Assembly (NCBI GenBank): GCA_000283575.1
Contig: AP012044.1
Location: 2,294,001 to 2,358,000 of the forward strand
Length of the DNA stretch: 64,000 nucleotides
Direction of reading: 5' to 3'
DNA from: Oscillibacter valericigenes Sjm18-20
Lineage (GTDB): Bacteria; Bacillota; Clostridia; Oscillospirales; Oscillospiraceae
Made by a program: the position numbers and the translations under genes. The notes under the pieces were generated by a model. That model was not told the DNA's origin and searched no databases. It saw nothing but the letters and a program-made list of their open reading frames with translations. Below are positions 1-8,796 of the stretch, in pieces (positions within the stretch are counted from its first letter, which is position 1; each line of letters starts with the position of its first letter).

Positions 1-24
1 GCAGCAAAGGAGGAACGAAGCGAT

Positions 25-807
25 ATGCAGTTCGACAATATTTTGTACGAGGTGAACGATGGAATCCTCTATCTGACCCTGAACCGTCCGGAGGTCCGCA
101 ATGCGCTCAGTCCGGAAATGTGGAACGACATTCGCACGGCGACTCAGTGCGCCCGGGAGGATGATTCAATAAGAACGGTGATTGTCAGCGGTGCAGGCGA
201 CAAGGCTCTGGCCAGTGGAGCGGACATCCGGGAGATACACGACCGCGATTATCTCAAAATGCTGTTGGCGACAGCCTCCGTCTCTCTTAAGGAATTGGAG
301 GAGCTGTACAAGCCGGTGATCTGCGCGGTGAACGGCTTTGCGCTGGGCGGCGGCTGCGAGCTGGCTATGGCCTGTGATATCCGTGTGGCAACGCGGCGCT
401 CAAAGTTTGGACAGCCGGAGGTCAATCTGGGCATTATGCCCGGTGCGGGCGGCACACAGAGGCTCCCCCGTCTGGTGGGACTCGCAAAAGCCAAGGAGCT
501 GATTTTTACCGGACGCATTATCACCGCCGAGGAGGCAGCGTCCATCGGCCTTGTCAACCATGTGACCGACGACACCCGGGAGGCGCTGATGCACGAGGCC
601 AAGGAAATCGCCCGGCAGATCATGACAAAAGGGCCGATGGCGATCTCTCTGGCCAAAATGTCCATTAACCTGGGCTGTGAGACGGATATCAACACCGGAT
701 TGATGATTGAGCGGCTGGCGCAGACCATCGCTTTCAGTACGGAGGACCGCAGGGAGGGAACCGCGGCATTTTTGGAGAAGCGTCCCGCGGACTTCAAGGG
801 CCGCTGA
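25..807 (+). CDS. Enoyl-CoA hydratase/isomerase (crotonase family)
   Basis: Crotonase-fold protein of 260 aa, the usual length. It should hydrate or dehydrate a short enoyl-CoA/3-hydroxyacyl-CoA in the cytoplasm. The oxyanion-hole segments ASGADIRE (63-70) and ALGGGCE (106-112) are present, and the two catalytic glutamates of true hydratases are at Glu112 and Glu132, exactly 20 residues apart as in crotonase. An AAAGGAGGAA ribosome site precedes the ATG. It is the first gene of a run that continues with a CoA-transferase and a 2-hydroxyacyl-CoA dehydratase, so it may act on the 2-enoyl-CoA made there or in beta-oxidation-like degradation. Substrate cannot be read from sequence; the family call is firm. 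Confidence 0.9.
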   Translation: MQFDNILYEVNDGILYLTLNRPEVRNALSPEMWNDIRTATQCAREDDSIRTVIVSGAGDKALASGADIREIHDRDYLKMLLATASVSLKELEELYKPVICAVNGFALGGGCELAMACDIRVATRRSKFGQPEVNLGIMPGAGGTQRLPRLVGLAKAKELIFTGRIITAEEAASIGLVNHVTDDTREALMHEAKEIARQIMTKGPMAISLAKMSINLGCETDINTGLMIERLAQTIAFSTEDRREGTAAFLEKRPADFKGR

Positions 808-908
808 TCTTCGGAATTCTCTTTAAAAATCAGCAGCCCCCAGGTCAATATTTAATCATATAAAAGGAACGATCCGCGTTCCTGAGAACATCTAGGAGGA
901 ATTTATTT

Positions 909-2111
909 ATGAAACCGTTGGAAGGCATTCGTGTTGTGGATCTGTCGACTATGCTTGCCGGGCCAATGACCGGCCGTATTCTCGCCGAGTGGGGTGCCGA
1001 CGTCATCAAGGTCGAGTCCTCAAACGGAGATGCCTGGCGCAAGCAGGCCGGAACGACCCTCTCTCCCTGCACGGAGGAGGCCAATCCAAACTTCGATATG
1101 CAGAATTTGAACAAGCGTTTTGTTTCCCTGAATATGCGTTCGTCCGGTGGCGCCGCCGCCATGATGAAGCTTTTATCCACGGCGGACATTCTTCTCACCA
1201 ACTACCGTGTTCAGGCGCTCCACGGCATGGGACTTGCCTATGAGCAGATCAAGGACAAATTCCCCCGCCTGATTCACGCGTCCGTCCTGGGCTATGGTGC
1301 CGAGGGGCCGGATAAGGACCGTCCGGGCTACGACTACACGGTTTTCTTCTCCAGAACCGGCCTGATGTCCGATCTCTCTCCGGCAGGGGCCGGTCCGCTG
1401 GTTCCCATCGGAGGAATCGGAGACCACAGCGTTGCCGTCGCGCTGGCCGGCGGAATTGCCGCCGCCCTCTATCGCAGAAGTGTCACCGGTCTCGGCGACA
1501 AGGTAGACGTATCCTTGCTGCAATCCGGCGTTTTCATTCTCAGCACCGGTATTCTCAACGGTTTCAATGGCCGCAAGCTTCCCCGGGATCGCTACGACTG
1601 CGGCCACGCCGGCAGCAATACCTATCAGGGTTCCGACGGCGAATGGTTTTATCTGGCCGTCATTGACTACCGACGGTTCCCGGAGTTGTGCGAGCTTTTG
1701 GGGATGCCGGAAATCGCGCAGGACCCCAAGTACAATACCTCTGCCGCCTACTATGCAAACAGGGCCGAGCTGACCCATATTTTTGATAAAAAGTTTGCCC
1801 AGCACCCTGTTGACTACTGGGATAAGCAGCTGACCGAACATGATCTGCCCCACGAGGTCCTGCGTCACTTTAAAGACGTTCCCAATGATCCTCAGGTCCA
1901 GGTCAACCACTATACTTATTTCCACGAGTACTCCGACGGAACCAAGACCGTATTTGCAAACGGTCCCGTCCACTTCGGCTCCATCGACCCTGCGAAAATC
2001 CCCTGTAAAACATCCGGTCCCATCGGCTGCGACACCGCGCAGGTGCTGGAGGAACTGGGCTATTCAAAGGAGCAGGTCTCCGAAATGTATGCGGCGAAGG
2101 AAATTATGTAA
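909..2111 (+). CDS. hadA: Family III CoA-transferase (CaiB/BaiF; HadA/FldA-like)
   Basis: 400-aa formyl-CoA transferase-type enzyme. The N-terminal LEGIRVVDLSTMLAGP block and the catalytic aspartate in RPGYD (Asp142) are those of the family, which carries CoA as an aspartyl-CoA thioester. It sits 26 nt before the dehydratase activator and two dehydratase subunits, the order seen in the clostridial had (2-hydroxyisocaproate) and fld (phenyllactate) clusters. There the enzyme moves CoA from an enoyl-CoA product to a (R)-2-hydroxy acid. The ribosome site TAGGAGGA lies 7 nt before the ATG. Which amino acid (leucine, phenylalanine or another) is used cannot be decided; the symbol follows the had naming only by synteny. 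Confidence 0.85.
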   Translation: MKPLEGIRVVDLSTMLAGPMTGRILAEWGADVIKVESSNGDAWRKQAGTTLSPCTEEANPNFDMQNLNKRFVSLNMRSSGGAAAMMKLLSTADILLTNYRVQALHGMGLAYEQIKDKFPRLIHASVLGYGAEGPDKDRPGYDYTVFFSRTGLMSDLSPAGAGPLVPIGGIGDHSVAVALAGGIAAALYRRSVTGLGDKVDVSLLQSGVFILSTGILNGFNGRKLPRDRYDCGHAGSNTYQGSDGEWFYLAVIDYRRFPELCELLGMPEIAQDPKYNTSAAYYANRAELTHIFDKKFAQHPVDYWDKQLTEHDLPHEVLRHFKDVPNDPQVQVNHYTYFHEYSDGTKTVFANGPVHFGSIDPAKIPCKTSGPIGCDTAQVLEELGYSKEQVSEMYAAKEIM

Positions 2112-2137
2112 AACGAACCCATAAAAGGAGTTGTTTC

Positions 2138-2926
2138 ATGTATACGCTAGGAATTGATATCGGCTCCACCTCCAGCAAAGCGGTCATTCTCCGGGACGGA
2201 ACCGAGCTGATCGTCCAAAAGGTCGTTTCTCTGGGAACTGGCACCGTGGGCCCGTCTCAGGTTTTGTCGGCTGTTTTTGAGGAGTCCGGGCTTTCGCCCG
2301 ATCAGATCGGGTACACCGTCTCCACAGGCTACGGGCGGATGAACTGCGCACAGGCCGACGAGCAGGTTAGCGAGCTGAGCTGCCATGCCAAAGGCATCCA
2401 CTTTCTGCTGCCCGATGCCCAAACGGTCATTGATATCGGCGGGCAGGATGCCAAAGCGCTTAAAATCAGTGAGAGCGGCCAGTTGATCGCCTTTCAGATG
2501 AACGATAAATGCGCCGCCGGAACCGGTCGTTTCCTGGACGTCATGGCGCGGGTGCTGAACGTGGATATCAGCGAGCTGGGCGAGCTCTCACAGAGGTCAA
2601 AAAAGCCCGTCAGCATCAGTAACACCTGCACGGTCTTCGCGGAGTCGGAGGTGATCTCCCAGCTCTCATCCAACGTCCCCATTGAGGACATCGCCGCCGG
2701 AATCCATAATTCCGTGGCAAAACGGGTCGCCGGAATGGCGCTGCGCCTGGGCCGGCCAACGGCTCCGGCCATGAGCGGCGGCGTCGCGCGCAACGCCGGT
2801 GTGGTCCGCGCCATGGAGCGCGAGCTGGGATGTCCTGTGCTTGTCCATCCGCTGTGCCAGTCCGCCGGAGCATTAGGCGCCGCAATTCTGGCATGGGAAA
2901 AATTAAAAAAGGAGAAGGTAAACTGA
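2138..2926 (+). CDS. hadI: 2-hydroxyacyl-CoA dehydratase activator (BcrA/BadF/HgdC ATPase)
   Basis: 262-aa ASKHA-fold ATPase. MYTLGIDIGSTSSKAVI is the phosphate-1 loop, DIGGQDAK (99-106) the second, and Cys125 (NDKCAAGTGRF) and Cys164 (SNTCTVFAES) are the two cysteines that hold a single [4Fe-4S] cluster between the subunits of the homodimer. Members use ATP hydrolysis to inject one high-energy electron into the dehydratase, which then recycles it over many turnovers. It lies between the CoA-transferase and the two dehydratase subunits, only 1 nt before the next start, so translation is probably coupled. Oxygen-sensitive by family knowledge, in keeping with a strict anaerobe. Confidence 0.93.
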   Translation: MYTLGIDIGSTSSKAVILRDGTELIVQKVVSLGTGTVGPSQVLSAVFEESGLSPDQIGYTVSTGYGRMNCAQADEQVSELSCHAKGIHFLLPDAQTVIDIGGQDAKALKISESGQLIAFQMNDKCAAGTGRFLDVMARVLNVDISELGELSQRSKKPVSISNTCTVFAESEVISQLSSNVPIEDIAAGIHNSVAKRVAGMALRLGRPTAPAMSGGVARNAGVVRAMERELGCPVLVHPLCQSAGALGAAILAWEKLKKEKVN

Positions 2927-2927
2927 A

Positions 2928-4238
2928 ATGAGTGAACCTATAACGGCTCAGACAAACGCCGCGTCCGCCGATCAGGCGGCACCCGCCCCGAAGCCAAAGC
3001 GCCCCAAGCCAAAGTCCATGCTGCTGCTCAATGAGCAGACGCAGGCCCTCTTTGAAAATGCCCGCCTTGCCAAAGAGCGCGGTGAAAAGGTAGGCTGGTC
3101 CGCCTCAATCTTTCCCCAGGAAATCGCCGAAACACTGGGTCTGAACATCCTGTACCCGGAAAACCACTCGGCCGGCATCGCCGCCCGCCATCAGGCGGAC
3201 CCCTTCCTTCAGGACTGCGAGGGGCCGCTGGGCTATTCCAACGACCTGTGCGCCTATGCAAAGGTAAACCTCTCCTATGCGTCGGCCCTCAACAACGAGA
3301 GCACGGTGGAGTTTCCCGACGGCGGAAAAATGGTGAAACCGGATTTTCTGCTGCTGACCAACAACATCTGCAATCAGCTGACCAAGTGGTATGAAAACCT
3401 CTCCAGGCAAATGAATATCCCCATTTTTTTCATCGACACCTGCTACAATCCCAGCGATTATGTCACCGAGACCCGCGTCCGCTATGTGCGTGCGCAGATT
3501 GACCAGCTCATCAAGGACCTTTGCGCATTTACCGGAAAAAAGTGGGATGACAAGCGTTTTCAGAAGGTTATGAAAATCTCCCAGCGCAATAGCTTTCTCT
3601 GGGAGCGCGCAAACAGCCTGATGGATCATAAACCGGCTCCCATCGGCGGCTTCGAGCTTTTCAACTACATGTCCGCCATGGTCTGCAACCGCGGAAAAAC
3701 GTCGTCCACCGCCGTTCTTGAGCAGTTGAACGCCGAAATTGAGGAGCACATTAAAAACGGGACCTCCACCTTCCCAGTGGATGAGCAGTATCGCATCTCA
3801 TGGGACGGCATCGCCTGCTGGCCCTACCTCAGCCACAATCTCCGAACCCTCAAGAAGTACGGCATCAATATGGTGGCCTCCAGCTATGGAAAGGCGTGGG
3901 CCATCGAATACGACGATCTGGACGGCATGGCGCGGGCCTACTGCTTTGCCTCCACCAACGGCGACAATGCCTCCACCATGATCGGCCGCCGGATGGAAGC
4001 GCTGAAAAAGTTTGACTGCGAGGGCACCATCTACCATGTAAATCGCAGCTGCAAGGTCATGGACTGCCAGATGATGGAGGTCCAGCGCCAGATTTCTGAG
4101 CAGGCCGGAATTCCCTTTGCTTCCTTTGACGGCGACCAGGCTGACTACCGCAATTACAGCGAAGCGCAGTTTGAAACCCGTATTCAGGGTCTTGTCGAAG
4201 TGATGGCGCAGAATAAGGAGGCAAAAGAAAATGGCTGA
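2928..4238 (+). CDS. hadB: 2-hydroxyacyl-CoA dehydratase, alpha subunit (HadB/FldB/HgdA-like)
   Basis: 436-aa member of the HGD-D family that carries a [4Fe-4S] cluster and, with the next gene product, removes water from (R)-2-hydroxyacyl-CoA by a ketyl-radical mechanism. Family features visible are the conserved N-terminal part with GWSASIFPQEIAETLG, the DLCAYAK cysteine segment (about residues 103-109), NNICNQLTKWYE, DTCYNP and the C-terminal SCKVMDCQ/FDGDQAD region. The first 30 residues are an Ala/Pro/Lys-rich extension. Start is ATG after AAAGGAGAAGG. The stop overlaps the next ATG by 8 nt, so both subunits should be made in equal amounts. Confidence 0.92.
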   Translation: MSEPITAQTNAASADQAAPAPKPKRPKPKSMLLLNEQTQALFENARLAKERGEKVGWSASIFPQEIAETLGLNILYPENHSAGIAARHQADPFLQDCEGPLGYSNDLCAYAKVNLSYASALNNESTVEFPDGGKMVKPDFLLLTNNICNQLTKWYENLSRQMNIPIFFIDTCYNPSDYVTETRVRYVRAQIDQLIKDLCAFTGKKWDDKRFQKVMKISQRNSFLWERANSLMDHKPAPIGGFELFNYMSAMVCNRGKTSSTAVLEQLNAEIEEHIKNGTSTFPVDEQYRISWDGIACWPYLSHNLRTLKKYGINMVASSYGKAWAIEYDDLDGMARAYCFASTNGDNASTMIGRRMEALKKFDCEGTIYHVNRSCKVMDCQMMEVQRQISEQAGIPFASFDGDQADYRNYSEAQFETRIQGLVEVMAQNKEAKENG

Positions 4239-5358
4239 TTTGAAAAACAATCTCTCTGTGCTGGCAGAGGCCTACGGCAATCCCCGCGCCCGTCTCGATT
4301 ACTATCTTGGGCAGGGAAAAAAAGTCATTGGATGCTTCCCGCCCTATACCCCGGAGGAACTGGTTCACGCCTCCGGCATGATCCCCATGGGGCTCTGGGG
4401 CGGCCAGACCGAACTGATGCGGGCAAAGAGCTATCTTCCCGCCTTTGCCTGCCCCATCATGCAGTCCGATATGGAATTCGGTCTTTCCGGCGCCTATCGG
4501 GGGCTGTCCGCCGTGATCATCCCGGCCCTTTGCGATACGCTGCGCTGCATGACGCAGAACTGGAGATTCGGCGTCCCCGGCATTCCGATGATTCCCATTG
4601 TGTATCCGCAAAACCGCAGGTCTCCGGCAAGCGTGGACTATCTCATCAGCGAATACGAAAGCGTTCTGACCATGCTCAGCACCATTACCGGCCAAATGAT
4701 GAACGAACAGGCCCTTTGCCGCTCTATTGAGATCTACAACGAACACAACGCAGTCATGCGCGAGTTTGCCCAGACGGCCAACGAGCATCTCGACATCGTT
4801 ACGCCCAGAGTTCGCCATGCGGTTATGAAGAGCGCATTTTTCTATGAGAAGAGCGAACACAGCGCAATTGTGCGTGAGATCATTGCGGAACTGAAAAAGC
4901 TGCCGGCTTACGCGCATCCGGGCAAAAAGGTTGTTCTTGCGGGTATTATGTGCGAACCGGACGAGCTGCTGGGCATTTTTGAAGAGAACGATTTTGCCGT
5001 GGTCGGCGATGATCTGGCGCAGGAGTCGCGGCAATACCGCACCGATACCCCCGCCAAAGGCGGAGGCAGTTTAAGGCGTCTGGCGCTGCAATGGAACTGC
5101 CGCACCGGCTGCAGTCTGATCCACGAGGACGGAAAACCGAGAGGCGAAATGCTGGCCTCCCTTTGCAGGCTCAGCGGCGCCAGCGGCGTGATTTCCTGCA
5201 TGATGAAATTCTGCGACCCGGAGGAATACGACCAGCCCTATTACGAGGGCGACCTCCGCAGCGCGGGGTTCCCCTGTCTGTCCATCGAAATCGACCAGCA
5301 GAATACCAGCTATGAACAGGCCCGGACCCGGATCGAGACCTTCCGCGAAATGCTCTGA
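4231..5358 (+). CDS. hadC: 2-hydroxyacyl-CoA dehydratase, beta subunit (HadC/FldC/HgdB-like)
   Basis: 375-aa second HGD-D subunit, cluster-binding partner of the upstream protein. PPYTPEELVHASGMIPMGLWG near residues 35-55, FACPIMQSDMEFG (cysteine ligand at about 77), and the C-terminal MKFCDPEEYDQPYY and LSIEIDQQ blocks are typical. The gene overlaps its partner by 8 nt and is the last of the operon: a strong stem-loop with a T-tract begins 56 nt after the stop. Pairing of unlike alpha and beta subunits is the rule for this enzyme, so the operon is complete for dehydration; no dedicated enoyl-CoA reductase follows. Confidence 0.92.
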   Translation: MADLKNNLSVLAEAYGNPRARLDYYLGQGKKVIGCFPPYTPEELVHASGMIPMGLWGGQTELMRAKSYLPAFACPIMQSDMEFGLSGAYRGLSAVIIPALCDTLRCMTQNWRFGVPGIPMIPIVYPQNRRSPASVDYLISEYESVLTMLSTITGQMMNEQALCRSIEIYNEHNAVMREFAQTANEHLDIVTPRVRHAVMKSAFFYEKSEHSAIVREIIAELKKLPAYAHPGKKVVLAGIMCEPDELLGIFEENDFAVVGDDLAQESRQYRTDTPAKGGGSLRRLALQWNCRTGCSLIHEDGKPRGEMLASLCRLSGASGVISCMMKFCDPEEYDQPYYEGDLRSAGFPCLSIEIDQQNTSYEQARTRIETFREML

Positions 5359-5413
5359 AGTCTGGAAAACCAGTTTTCAGTACTTCAGGAGAAACCTTAT
5401 CCGCCACAATTTC

Positions 5414-5459
5414 ATGCGGTCCCTTATGGCATTCAATGTGTCATAGGGACCGCATTTTT
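5414..5459 (+). terminator. Intrinsic terminator of the dehydratase operon
   Basis: ATGCGGTCCCTTATG pairs with CATAGGGACCGCAT around a 12-13 nt loop and is followed at once by five T. It closes the operon ending at 5358. The rest of the 318-nt interval 5359-5676 holds only the promoter-like site below. Confidence 0.85.
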
Positions 5460-5499
5460 GCGGAGAAAGCCCCTTTCCGGCACAAAGTAGGTTTTTGGC

Positions 5500-5528
5500 T
5501 TCAACTCTTGAAAATACTATGGTATAAT
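5500..5528 (+). promoter_or_regulatory. Candidate sigma-A promoter for the sigma-54 activator gene
   Basis: A perfect TATAAT at 5523-5528 lies about 150 nt before the activator start; TTCAAC at 5500-5505 stands 17 nt upstream as a weak -35. The -10 is convincing, the -35 is not. Confidence 0.45.
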
Positions 5529-5676
5529 GGCCGCAAAGCAGTTTACGCATTTGCCGAGCAGAACGAGCCAAAGGCACATGGCCGGAGCAGCCGCAATTCA
5601 ATTATCATATAAATTGCTGAGCGCTTGTGAAATTTTGTCAGCGCCATAAGATGATTACCTCAGGAGGAGCTCTTAT

Positions 5677-7146
5677 ATGGAAGATTTATCTCGCCTTCAC
5701 GATGTGCAGGAGCATCTGCCCTGGGCCGCTATTCTGGATAATGTGGATGCCGGAATCGCCGTCTATGACGCGGAGGGGAACTTTCTCTTTGTCAACACCG
5801 TTATGATTAACTGGCGAAATATTCCGCGGAGCGAATATCTGAAAATGAACGTTCATGATTTCACCAAATTCATTGACGTGTGTGTCTATGATCTGGTGAA
5901 GGAAAAAAAGCAGCGGGTAAGCCGGCTGCAATTCTATCACGATATCGAAGCGATCAACAGTCCCGCCCGCATGAGGATTGTAACCGGCACGCCGATTTAC
6001 GACGGAGCCGGCAACATCAAATATGTGATCACCATGCTCCAGGACATTCAGAATTTTGAGACTCTCTACCACAGGCTGCTCAAGCAGAGCAAGATTTTGA
6101 CCGAAACGCCCGTGGTTACGCAGGCCCCGGCAAATCAGAGTTCGGGCATCGTCGTAAAGAGCAAAGAACTGAAGCAGCTTCTCTCCGTTGCCGAGGGGAT
6201 TGCTCCGCTGGATTCAAACGTGCTGATTTACGGAGAATCCGGCAGCGGCAAAGAAGTGTTTGCCCGGTTCATCCATGAACACAGCGACCGGAAGGACAGG
6301 CCCATGATTACCGTCAACTGTGCGGCTTTTCCGGAAAACCTGATCGAATCCGAGCTTTTTGGATATGAGAAAGGCAGTTTCACCGGTGCCAACAAAGATG
6401 GAAAAATCGGACTGATTGAAGCCGCTGACGGCGGAACACTGTTTCTCGATGAGATCAACTCCCTCCCCATGAGTGTGCAGAGTAAAATTCTGAGGGTCAT
6501 CGAGGAAAAAAGCGTGCAGAAAATTGGGTCGCTTGCTCCCAAAAAAGTCGATTTTCGCTTGATTGCGGCCACAAATCAGGAGTTATCACAATTGGTTCGC
6601 GCAGGGAAATTCCGGGAAGATCTTTACTACCGTCTTCATGTCATTCCCCTGACCATACCGTCAATTCGCAACCGAAAAGACGATATTGTTCCGCTGTGCC
6701 TGCATTTTCTGGATTATTTCTGCAACAAGTACAATTTGAAAAAGAGCTTTTCGGAGCAGGTTCTTGCGCAGGTACAAAGTTATGATTGGCCGGGAAATGT
6801 CCGTGAAATCCGCAACTTCGTGGAGCGCATGGTCGTCATGACCCCATATGCCACCACGGAGATCACAAGCATTCCCTCCGGTATTTTAGAGAATGATGCA
6901 GGGATGAGTCATTCATTGCGGGAAAGCCCGGAGCGGTCCCGTACTTCCCCACACCGCCCGGCGGGTCTTGGAAAGAGCGAGATTCTGGCCGCTTTGGAGC
7001 TGGTCGGCAACAATCGCACCAGAGCCGCCGCGTATCTGGGCATATCCCGGAGATATCTGCAATATAAGATCAGGGAATACCATATTCCCTTTCGGTACGG
7101 CAATAAAGCGGAAACACAAGGCGGCGAGACAACGCTCCATGACTAA
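5677..7146 (+). CDS. PAS-domain sigma-54-dependent transcriptional activator
   Basis: 489 aa. Residues about 15-125 form a PAS sensor; the AAA+ domain follows with Walker A GESGSGKE (186-193), the sigma-54 contact loop GSFTGA (233-238; the usual form is GAFTGA, the Ser variant is tolerated in some members) and Walker B GTLFLDEI (253-260). A Fis-type helix-turn-helix (NRTRAAAYLGISRRYLQYKI) ends the protein. There is no receiver domain, so it senses a ligand or redox state directly. The ribosome site AGGAGGAG lies 8 nt before the ATG. Its place between the dehydratase operon and the oppositely oriented aminotransferase/dehydrogenase block makes both likely targets, but I found no good -24/-12 promoter inside the window. 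Confidence 0.92.
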   Translation: MEDLSRLHDVQEHLPWAAILDNVDAGIAVYDAEGNFLFVNTVMINWRNIPRSEYLKMNVHDFTKFIDVCVYDLVKEKKQRVSRLQFYHDIEAINSPARMRIVTGTPIYDGAGNIKYVITMLQDIQNFETLYHRLLKQSKILTETPVVTQAPANQSSGIVVKSKELKQLLSVAEGIAPLDSNVLIYGESGSGKEVFARFIHEHSDRKDRPMITVNCAAFPENLIESELFGYEKGSFTGANKDGKIGLIEAADGGTLFLDEINSLPMSVQSKILRVIEEKSVQKIGSLAPKKVDFRLIAATNQELSQLVRAGKFREDLYYRLHVIPLTIPSIRNRKDDIVPLCLHFLDYFCNKYNLKKSFSEQVLAQVQSYDWPGNVREIRNFVERMVVMTPYATTEITSIPSGILENDAGMSHSLRESPERSRTSPHRPAGLGKSEILAALELVGNNRTRAAAYLGISRRYLQYKIREYHIPFRYGNKAETQGGETTLHD

Positions 7147-7169
7147 AAAAGCTCAATCCGTCAGGAAAA

Positions 7170-7203
7170 GGTTGCGGACTCCGCGTGGGCGGAGTCCGCA
7201 ACC
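7170..7203. terminator. Perfect 15-bp stem-loop after the activator gene
   Basis: GGTTGCGGACTCCGC and its exact reverse complement flank a GTGG loop. It lies 23 nt after the activator stop and lacks a long T-tract on either side, so it may act as a transcript-end stabiliser or a weak terminator between convergent genes. Confidence 0.6.
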
Positions 7204-7254
7204 TCTAATTGAAATCAGAGCGGTGGATTGCCCGTCCTGCCTGTCTTCCATCGT

Positions 7255-7302
7255 AAAAAAACTCCCTCCGCCGGGCAGAATCGGTATCTGTCCAGCGGAG
7301 GG
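7255..7302 (-). terminator. Intrinsic terminator of the minus-strand transporter gene
   Basis: On the minus strand CCCTCCGC...GCGGAGGG forms the stem, with an inner GGACAGA/TCTGCC stem, and is followed by a run of seven T. It lies 38 nt past the transporter stop. Confidence 0.8.
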
Positions 7303-7339
7303 GCGAAGTCACAATCTGTGGCAGAAAGCAAAATTTCTT

Positions 7340-8744
7340 CTACAAAAGAATAATTGCAAGGATGGTTGAAACCGCAAGGCCGCTCAAAACAGGAACGAGA
7401 TTCTTCCTGACCAGCTCGGCCGGGGGAATTCCCGCAACACCCGCGCTGGCAACTGCGCCAAACGCCCAGGCACTCAGGCAACCGCCGCCCACCCAGATTG
7501 CGGCGACCTGTCCAAGTCCTGCTAAAACAGCGACATTGTACCCAACGGGCCCAGCCAATGCGGCGGCAAGTCCTCCCACCAGCGGAAGGCCGGAGAAACC
7601 GGAGCCGTCCAGACCGGTAATCGCTCCCACAACCACGATACCGATCGCCAACGTCGGCGCGCTGAGCGGGAGGACCGTTCCAAGTGCACCGCCCAGATCG
7701 AGCAAGAATCCAGGCGCGTTGCTGTCCAAAATATTTTGAACACTATCGGGATTACCCATGTAGAAAAATGCGGCAATTGGGATGACAGGGGCAAATATTT
7801 TGATGGCAAACAGCATACCGTCGCGCAGATAATCGACGACCTTTTCCAGGAAATTCTTCTTGGCATCCACTGCGGTGGAAACCACCAGAATCATCGCGGC
7901 GGCTCCGCCCAGCAGAGCCGTGGCGGCTCCGCCAAAGACAGGTTCAATTCCCTCGACAGCCGCGCCCAGCAGGATGCGGATCACGATGGCGACGAAAACC
8001 ACCGGAACCATCACTGCAAAGAACTTTGCATAGGGCGGGGGCTGTTCCTCCAGATCCTGCGCGTTTTTGACGGCATTGGCTTTGGCGGTGGCATCCTCGT
8101 CCACGGCAAACGCTTTGCGGTTGATCACAAACGCACTGATCAACGCGACTGCGCCGGTGGCCGTGGCAAAGATGGCGCCGTACTTCAAAACGGACCCGAT
8201 TTCAACGCTCGCCGCGTTCGCGGTGATGGAGGGAGCACCCTGGAGCACAAGGTCTCCGGAAAGGGCCATGCCGTGTCCCGCCAAATTAATGGCTATACAC
8301 GCCAGCATTGGTTTGAGTCCACAGGTCATAGCAATGGGAATCAGAATCATTCCGACCAGCGCAGTCGCGGGAGTCGGCCAGAAAAAGGTTGCGCAGATGT
8401 ACATGACTGCGGCCAATACCCAAAACGCGGTAGTGGGCTTTTTCAGCAGTCTGGCAGCCGGCGCGATCATCAGCTTGTCGGCTCATATTGGATAGAGATT
8501 TGAGCATGGCGGTCATCAATGCTATGACGAGCATTATGTCAAAGAGATCCGACCCCGCAACCATCATTCCTTTGAAAATCGTCTGCGACGCCGCGATCAC
8601 GTTGAAATGATAGTAACACAGACCAATGATAAACATTCCTAAAATGCAGGGAATCACAACGTCGTGCTTGGCAATCATAAGTGCAATAACAAGGATGATA
8701 ACGGCCAGGTAGATATAATGCATATAAGTCAGTGCATATTCCAT
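7340..8744 (-). pseudogene. Secondary transporter of the ion-transporter type, frameshifted
   Basis: Two minus-strand reading frames make one hydrophobic protein of about 465 aa with roughly 12 membrane segments. The N-terminal part (8744 to about 8490) starts MEYALTYMHYIYLAVIILV and runs to LSNMS; the C-terminal part (from about 8490 to 7340) begins ADKLMIAPAARLLKKP just after an in-frame stop of its own frame. A one-base insertion or two-base deletion near 8488-8492 explains the break. The many Gly/Pro-rich hydrophobic segments (GAITGLDGSGFSGLPL) resemble transporters of dicarboxylate, citrate or gluconate; I cannot name the family with certainty. Its position beside the amino-acid fermentation genes suggests uptake of the substrate or export of the acid product. 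A sequencing error is a real alternative to gene loss. Confidence 0.7.
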
Positions 8745-8796
8745 GGTCTCAACCTCTTAATTAAATTTTGGCTGCCTGCAAGGGTCGGATCATTTA

